Both the position numbers and the translations under genes were made by a program. A stretch of DNA of 38,032 bases from Phoronis australis (lineage: Eukaryota > Phoronida > Phoronidae): assembly GCA_002633005.1 (NCBI GenBank), contig NMRA01000138.1, positions 307,005 to 345,036 on the forward strand. Reading direction: 5' to 3'. The notes under the pieces are model-generated. The model was not told where the DNA came from. It searched no databases and saw only the letters and a list, made by a program, of their open reading frames with translations. Positions 32,881 through 38,032 of the stretch are shown in pieces (position 1 is the first letter of the stretch; each line of letters opens with the position of its first letter).

Positions 32881-33239
32881 CTGATCTGGGTATTTATTTA
32901 GAGCTAGACTAGACTCTACTCCAGATCAGAAAAAAACATAGTCAACTTCATCGCATCTTAGTCCACGTATTCCACAAAATAGTAGGAAATAAGTACAGTT
33001 TAATATATTTAAAGAGCCCGAATTTCCTTTCGAGCTTTTTGATAAAAATTGTCACAGGATAATATACCTGTTGTTAGAGTACAAAACTCTAAACACCAAT
33101 TTTTGGAACTGCCTTAGAAGCTGACCTTCACATGTGCAGTGGTAATAGCTACTTTATCAATTCTCCCCAAAGAGTGCGCTGTAAGTGTCAATGTTGTTCT
33201 TGGCTGAGATTTGAAGAGGGCCGCAAGTTTTCAAGTATC

Positions 33240-33366
33240 ATGAAGAAGTTTGGTCCACTGATTCAAAGGCTTTTAATGATACCCGGAAAAGTGAATAACT
33301 ATCGTTCATTTCACCAGCAGTATGGTGTAGGAATTCTTGGTGTTCCTCTTTCGCGCGGTCAGGCAC
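33240..33366 (+). CDS. ARG: Arginase exon 1, presequence and first strand
   Basis: The exon encodes a presequence-like leader and GVGILGVPLSRGQA. It ends GGCAC|gtcagt, phase 1, and joins exon 2 at AG to make Gln, giving RGQAQIGVEFGP. That length matches human GQPRGGVEEGP. A GC donor after GGTCAG is possible but needs a poorer site. Confidence 0.88.
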
Positions 33367-36300
33367 GTCAGTTTTATCATTTCTTCACTAAACTAAGCAG
33401 TAGACAGTGATCACCGTCTGTAGCTGGCCCAGTAGAGACAGTGAAGCTCCCATATAGAAGCTTCATAAGCTCGTCTTATGCCTCACACATCAAAGCCACT
33501 TTGTTATAAGTAGTTTTTGTGCATAGACGGACATTTTAGGGGACTTCAATGTCTTTAAGGCCGTCCATCTCAGACAAATACTCCCATTTTTGTAATCAAA
33601 CTTTTTCTTCGAGGAGTCCTTTGTGCAGTTGCCATGTCAATTTTTAACCTTGCAAATGCAGCAGGTGGTATTGGATGTCATATCTCTTGCGCTGTGTAAA
33701 AGTGGACAGTTTCCGATTTTGGGAACTGAACAAAGGACTGCGCGAAGAAAAAGTTTGGGAGTAATTGTTTGAGTTGGAAGGATCATTAAGTTTAAAGACA
33801 TCGGCAGCCTCTTTAGGTGTCCGTCTATGCACAAAAGGTACTTAAAACAATATGACTTTGATGTTTTAATAAGTGTAAGGCATAATTTGCCGAAAAGCCT
33901 TTGTCTCTACTGGCCAGCTAGAGATGGTAGTCACTGCATGTTTAGCCAAGAGGCAATTGCCACTTGGTAAGTGATTTAAAGAGGCTTTATATAGCTGCAT
34001 GTCACTCCCAGAAGTCACGTGTCACAGTACTTCTCTCCAACAGATCAAGCGTGCTGCCAGCCCCGAGGTGGGCCACGTCTCTGGTCTGAGTTTCCACTGC
34101 AGTTGTTGGAGCCTGACTCCAGACTGCCCCAAGAGGTGTGGTGACACCCCTATAGGTTTGCTGACATCCTGTGTGTTCTTCTGTTCTTGGACACCACTTG
34201 AGTTGACTCTTATCAGAATTTTTTTCAGAATTGATTACTCGAAATCGTTTTGAGTGACGTCAATGAGTACTGGTATGACTGGAGGTACGATCAGGAACTC
34301 AACAGACGACATTGTGAGAATGAGAGTGGATCAAACCATTGTTAAAACTGTCTGGCTTTTGGCGAGATTGTCCCGCTTTTTGAAAGTGTCCTATGTTCAG
34401 CCACAATATCAATTTTTGACATGTGATGATATTCAGACAATGACGCCATTGTGTGAACGCAAATTGCTTTCATGCTTTTGCACACTAAATACCCTACTTC
34501 CTGTTCCATTTTCGTGCATGACTAGAAAAGAGAAAAATGTTGGCATGGTGTTTTTGAGTGTTTTTAAAGGCTTAAGAATTTTCGTTGTCATTACTAATTG
34601 GGCTTGAGTCGCAGGCCGTCATGTTATTTAAGCAAATATTTTGCTTTGGTGACATAGAATTCTAATGCTAATGAAATGAAAGTGTGTGGACAGAGGGACA
34701 TTTGCCGAAATTGACTGAATAAGGATGTTTATAAGTGATGGAGAAAGCAGCCTGTCTTTAGACAACAATGCTCATGTCACCCTTGACGAGGTGCATTGTT
34801 AGCTTAATTAACAGTCTGACTTGACCTGTTAACATTTTGGTAATTCGTAATTTTGTTGTAGGCAGAGATTGGTGTTGAGTTTGGTCCTAGCGAAGTCAGA
34901 AAAATGGGAATTGAACAACGTCTGAAAAGTGTTGGTAAAGAAAATATATAATTTCTTATGTACAACTTCTTTCCCTTTTTAAACTCTTGCCATGAGTTTT
35001 ATGTGCTCATTATTGGACATTTCATCATCCAATAAAATCACAACTCCATGGATCAGAATCTTAGTTGCTTGCCTAGCACCCTTGTTGATGTGTCTTTAAT
35101 TACAAATTGCTGTTTGTCTGGATGTTATGTGCATTTTTTGATGTTGTGAATACAGGACATATATATTTGAATCAAGTTCTGAAGAGATTTCTTTTTATTG
35201 ATGAGTTTAGAAACCTGTGAGCATGAATATAAACTCATGTATTGAGTAAATTTCATCCAAAGCTAGGTTTCCGCTATTTTAGAAAATGGAAACTTGGATA
35301 GATAGATATTGGTTTCATTAAAAAAGATAAAAAAACACCATAGCACGATAGCAGAATCATCATGTATTTCATCATGTTTAATATTAAATTAAGTTTTGAA
35401 AAAGTCATGGAAGTTACGTTCCTTTTGAATATCACGTTTTGACCTTTTCAAATAATGGATTATACTCTTAAGTCCTGTGTCTTAATGTTGTAGGCTTGAA
35501 TGTGTTTGACTATGGAGACATAGATGTTTGTGTGGAACGAGATGACTTTCCTGTTCATGGTGCCAAGTTTCCAAGGACTGTTGGCAAGACTGTAGAGAAG
35601 GCAAGCACTTCATATAGTATTCATATGTCAGTCATGTGCTGTACTGGCTGCCAGTACCAAATCACATTTTCAGAATATTTTTCGAAACCTTATTTTATTA
35701 GGTGAACTAAATTTTGATTTCATTATTGCTTCAGATCACTGATATCTTCGAAATTTATATCTTCTGTTGTTCTAAAGAAATTTATGTAGACTGAACATTG
35801 CTGTTACTAGGGCCTTTTGGTGTCAATTTTCTGTTTTGTAGTGGAAATTCCTTTGCATTAAAAATTTGCTTTCTTTTGTCACTTATGAGTAGAAATTACT
35901 CTTGACCCTGCTGCAAGGTAAATTGTTGGTATTTCATTTTTTTTGTTTTAATTACACATAGCTTCTGTCCTTGGCTAAGTGGTTCATCAAACATCATTAC
36001 ATTCACTATATTTCTTGAATTAAAACAGCAGAGGGCATTTCTACACTTTCCTGTTGCAGTTGTCCAATCACGTCTATGAGATCATTAAACAAGACAAGAG
36101 AGTTCCATTGGTCATAGGCGGCGACCATAGCATGGGAATTGGTTCCATTTATGGTCACATGATGGCTGAAGAGAACGTATGCATCATTTGGGTGGACGCC
36201 CACGCAGACATTAACACTCCCCTGACATCTCCCTCAGGCAACATTCACGGCATGCCGCTTTCATTTCTTATGCATGAGCTTCAGGAGTACATGCCTCAAA

Positions 36301-37695
36301 TTCCTGGCTTTGACTGGTTAAAACCATGGTGAGTATTGATTGTTAGCTGGGCTTTGATTGGTTAAAACCATGGTGAGTATTGATTGTTAGCTGGGCTTTG
36401 ATTGGTTAAAACCATAGTGAGTATTGATTGTTAGCTGGGCATTGATTTCATGAAATTGCTGTGAGTTCTGATTGTTTACTAAATTTTGATTCCATGATGT
36501 CATGGTAACAGTTCCAATGTGTTCTAGGCTGTGATTGGTTGGCACTGTGGTTGAGTGGTAAAGATTAACCCAGTAATGGTTGGATTTCATTGTTTGGGGT
36601 GGCACTCAACATTTTTGCTGGTATTGGGCCTTGGAAAAACCAGGTCCAGACAGCTCCACCTCCCTGTTGGCACATGATGGACGAAATTTGAGTATGAAGA
36701 GCATACTGGACCAAAAACCTTGCACAGAATCCAAGAATTTTGACTGTCAAAACCCTCCAGATTATAGAAATCAGCTGACGAGTGGATAACGATCAGATGT
36801 TTCTTTAGTGTCTTCTCTGAAGGGTACCTGAATTTCTTGCTAAACTTTCTGCTTCCTGGTAGTTAAGGTTTAAGAGGTCAACAGCTATCATTATTTTAAT
36901 CAGAGCAAGCTCAAAAGTCAACCAAATGTCACTTGTAGTTTCACATGTAGTTCAAAACTCAAACTGCTTATCAACACAGCAGCCGCCAATTTCTACTGAA
37001 TGTGGGGTGAGGTATATTTAACCATGGCTCAGAAAAATTATTGAGTGCCACCAAAGACCATAAGTTTCTGAGTAAGTGGAATTGTGGTATAGGGTAATAA
37101 TTGGGATTTGAATGTGTGAAACTTTCAAATTATCTGGGATTTATCTGGGTAAACTTGTAGTGCTGAGATTTTTTATCACAAACCAATTTGAATTCCTGGT
37201 GTTAAATGCACTTTGAATAAAACTATAATCAGGAATATCGAATGGATGAAGGGTGTTGTGAGTACTGATAGTGGATTGGATTTTGGCACCAATTATGGAC
37301 CTTGCTGATTTTGATTTGGTGAAGCAACAGAATTCAAAGCTTAGACTAACAAAACAAATTCATCATGGTGTCATGAAGGGATTTCTGAATTCTTCATTTT
37401 TCTATTTTTGTGAATCTAATTTCTTACAATGTAATCAGTCCTTCCCAAATGCGTAAGGACTTCTGAATCACTTATGAAATAAACACTCTCATTATGTTTT
37501 GCTCTTCATCAACTCTGTCTGTTTTTTAAGTTTTTCAGCAAAAAAAGACATTGCATTTATTGGATTACGTGACGTGGATCAGGCCGAAGCCTACATGCTT
37601 GAAAACTTTGGCATGGCAGCTTTTTCCATGCAAGACATTGATCGATATGGTATCAATGAAGTACTAAAGAAGGCACTGGAAGCTGTAAATCCTAA
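33240..37695 (+). CDS. ARG: Arginase, mitochondrial type (5 exons, 3' end outside window)
   Basis: Arginase hydrolyses L-arginine to ornithine and urea using two manganese ions. Coding exons: 33240-33366, 34866-34934, 35494-35600, 36060-36328 and 37531-37695, giving about 245 residues. The N-terminus MKKFGPLIQRLLMIPGKVNN is basic and amphipathic, like a mitochondrial presequence. It precedes the first strand GILGVPLSRGQ. DYGDI, GGDHSMGIGS (metal ligand His124) and WVDAHADINTP (Asp147, His149, Asp151) match human ARG1 His101, Asp124, His126 and Asp128. IGLRDVD and DRYGI follow. The third metal motif (DxDxxDP) and the C-terminus must lie past 38032. ATG 33240 has A at -3 and is preferred over the in-frame ATG at 33132. 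The intron after exon 3 is GC-AG. Confidence 0.97.
33405..33936. mobile_element. Foldback (long palindromic) element in arginase intron 1
   Basis: Two arms of about 240 bases are inverted copies of each other. The outer ends CAGTGATCACCGTCT and AGATGGTAGTCACTG pair, and inner stretches such as TTTGTGCATAGACGG and CCGTCTATGCACAAA pair exactly. It is related to the element at 4236-4610, but that copy has only one arm plus its ends. It starts 39 bases after the exon 1 donor. Confidence 0.8.
34866..34934 (+). CDS. ARG: Arginase exon 2
   Basis: The exon follows GTAGGCAG and ends GTTG|gtaaag. It encodes IGVEFGPSEVRKMGIEQRLK, the G.E.GP.xxR..G motif typical of arginases. Confidence 0.93.
35494..35600 (+). 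CDS. ARG: Arginase exon 3
   Basis: The exon encodes LNVFDYGDIDVCVERDDFPV and ends FPRTVGKTVEK. It aligns without a gap to the human segment ending SVGKASEQ. The end is GAGAAG|gcaagc, a GC donor in phase 0. Confidence 0.92.
36060..36328 (+). CDS. ARG: Arginase exon 4, manganese-binding core
   Basis: The exon begins after CTGTTGCAG. It holds VIGGDHSMGIGSIYGH and IIWVDAHADINTP, with four of the six metal ligands, then SGNIHGMPLSFL and IPGFDWLKP. It ends CCATG|gtgagt in phase 2, so the next exon completes a Cys codon. The end of this exon and its donor are repeated in tandem downstream. Confidence 0.97.
36306..36440 (+). repeat. 44-base tandem repeat containing the exon 4 splice donor
   Basis: Three units start in the last codons of arginase exon 4 and run into the intron. 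The donors are CCATG|gtgagt at 36329 and 36373 and CCATA|gtgagt at 36417. The first keeps the coding frame. Confidence 0.95.
37531..37695 (+). CDS. ARG: Arginase exon 5
   Basis: The acceptor is TTTTTTAAG at 37528-37530. An alternative CAG six bases later would break the frame. The exon encodes FSAKKDIAFIGLRDVDQAEA, then YMLENFGMAAFSMQDIDRYG and the end LEAVNP. The donor is CCTAA|gtaaga, phase 2. The gene continues outside the window. Confidence 0.93.
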
Positions 37696-37766
37696 GTAAG
37701 AGTGTAGTTCACGGGTGAGAAACAACATGACCGCCGGTCCTCTAAATCGGACCGACTCACCCAAAC

Positions 37767-37858
37767 AGGACTGACGCACCTAAAAACATGACCGTCCCAC
37801 CACAAAACAGGACTGACGCACCTAAAAACATGACCGCCCCACCACAAAACAGGACCGC
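37767..37858 (+). repeat. 46-base two-copy repeat in arginase intron 5
   Basis: GGACTGACGCACCTAAAAAC and CCACCACAAAACAGGAC recur with a 46-base period shortly after exon 5. Confidence 0.85.
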
Positions 37859-38032
37859 CGGGGACTGAGTAGTTAAGGCCTTTGTGTGATACTGCGGGTT
37901 ATGACGTAACCGGTCAGATAGCTGTGTAAAGACTATCGCCAAAATAAAGCTTGACAGCCTTGCGTTATTGAGCTCCGTTACATCCCCGACATTGCCCACA
38001 GCCCGGGTAGTTCTGCTCGTCACCTCGTCGTG

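Larger units (their letters stand above)
29885..33239. other. Interval between divergent PCMT1 and arginase genes
   Basis: This region should contain the promoters and any non-coding first exons of both genes. A TGCATTGTGGGAT motif (31254-31266), which in reverse resembles the core of the ZNF143/Staf site (CCCACAATGC), precedes a possible exon end CTGTGG|gtgagt near 31321. Repeats and a copia remnant occupy much of the rest. Confidence 0.4.

Noticed and set aside
33132-33239. Upstream in-frame ATG for arginase
   Set aside because: Poor context, cysteine-rich leader unlike a mitochondrial presequence; the ATG at 33240 gives a better N-terminus.
33999-34607. Open frames in arginase intron 1
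   Set aside because: They fall between exons whose joined protein aligns without a gap to arginase, and they match no domain.

Overview
This window is intron-rich animal DNA, AT-rich and dense in non-coding repeats. The exons are short and bounded by GT/AG sites, and no operon-like packing or bacterial signals are seen. The protein families (MANSC and LDL-receptor class A modules, protein-L-isoaspartate methyltransferase, mitochondrial-type arginase) and the gene order suggest a bilaterian, most likely an invertebrate deuterostome such as a hemichordate or lancelet. That placement is inference; the sequence cannot name the species.

Three genes are well supported. (1) A plus-strand gene for a single-pass membrane protein runs from before 3388 to 17892. 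It carries half of a MANSC domain, a Ser/Thr-rich stalk, an EB/EGF-like cysteine module, an LDLa repeat, a 427-residue disordered region, a transmembrane helix and a short basic tail. It looks LRP11-like. Its 5' exons were not found. (2) A minus-strand PCMT1 gene (29851 down to 24979) has five coding exons giving a complete 253-residue enzyme with an N-terminal hydrophobic segment. (3) A plus-strand arginase gene (33240 to 37695) has five exons reaching two of the three manganese-binding motifs; the rest lies beyond the window. Genes 1 and 2 are tail-to-tail, as LRP11 and PCMT1 are in human, and their candidate polyA signals lie about 20 bases apart near 21150. PCMT1 and arginase are head-to-head across about 3.4 kb.

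Region by region: 1-3387 has no secure gene, only one unidentified 121-codon frame. From 3388 to 17892 is the LRP11-like gene, whose large introns (4860-12220) are filled by a repeat family built from 451-bp units. Each unit carries three copies of a motif like the CTCF core site. Diverged copies of the family lie in the opposite orientation inside PCMT1 introns (26.2-27.7 kb). The last exon of the LRP11-like gene appears twice with a single N at the join, probably two alleles assembled in tandem. From 17893 to 21160 is probable 3' UTR with a PIF/Harbinger-like element; 21180-24978 is probable PCMT1 3' UTR and flank. From 29885 to 33239 are minisatellites, a decayed Ty1/copia fragment and small inverted repeats. 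From 33240 to the end is arginase, with a palindromic foldback element in intron 1, a triplicated splice donor after exon 4 and a GC-AG intron after exon 3.

The three genes share no pathway. PCMT1 repairs damaged aspartyl residues, arginase hydrolyses arginine, and the LRP11-like product is a surface receptor-like protein. The unusual content is in the repeats, the tandem splice donor and the conserved gene order.
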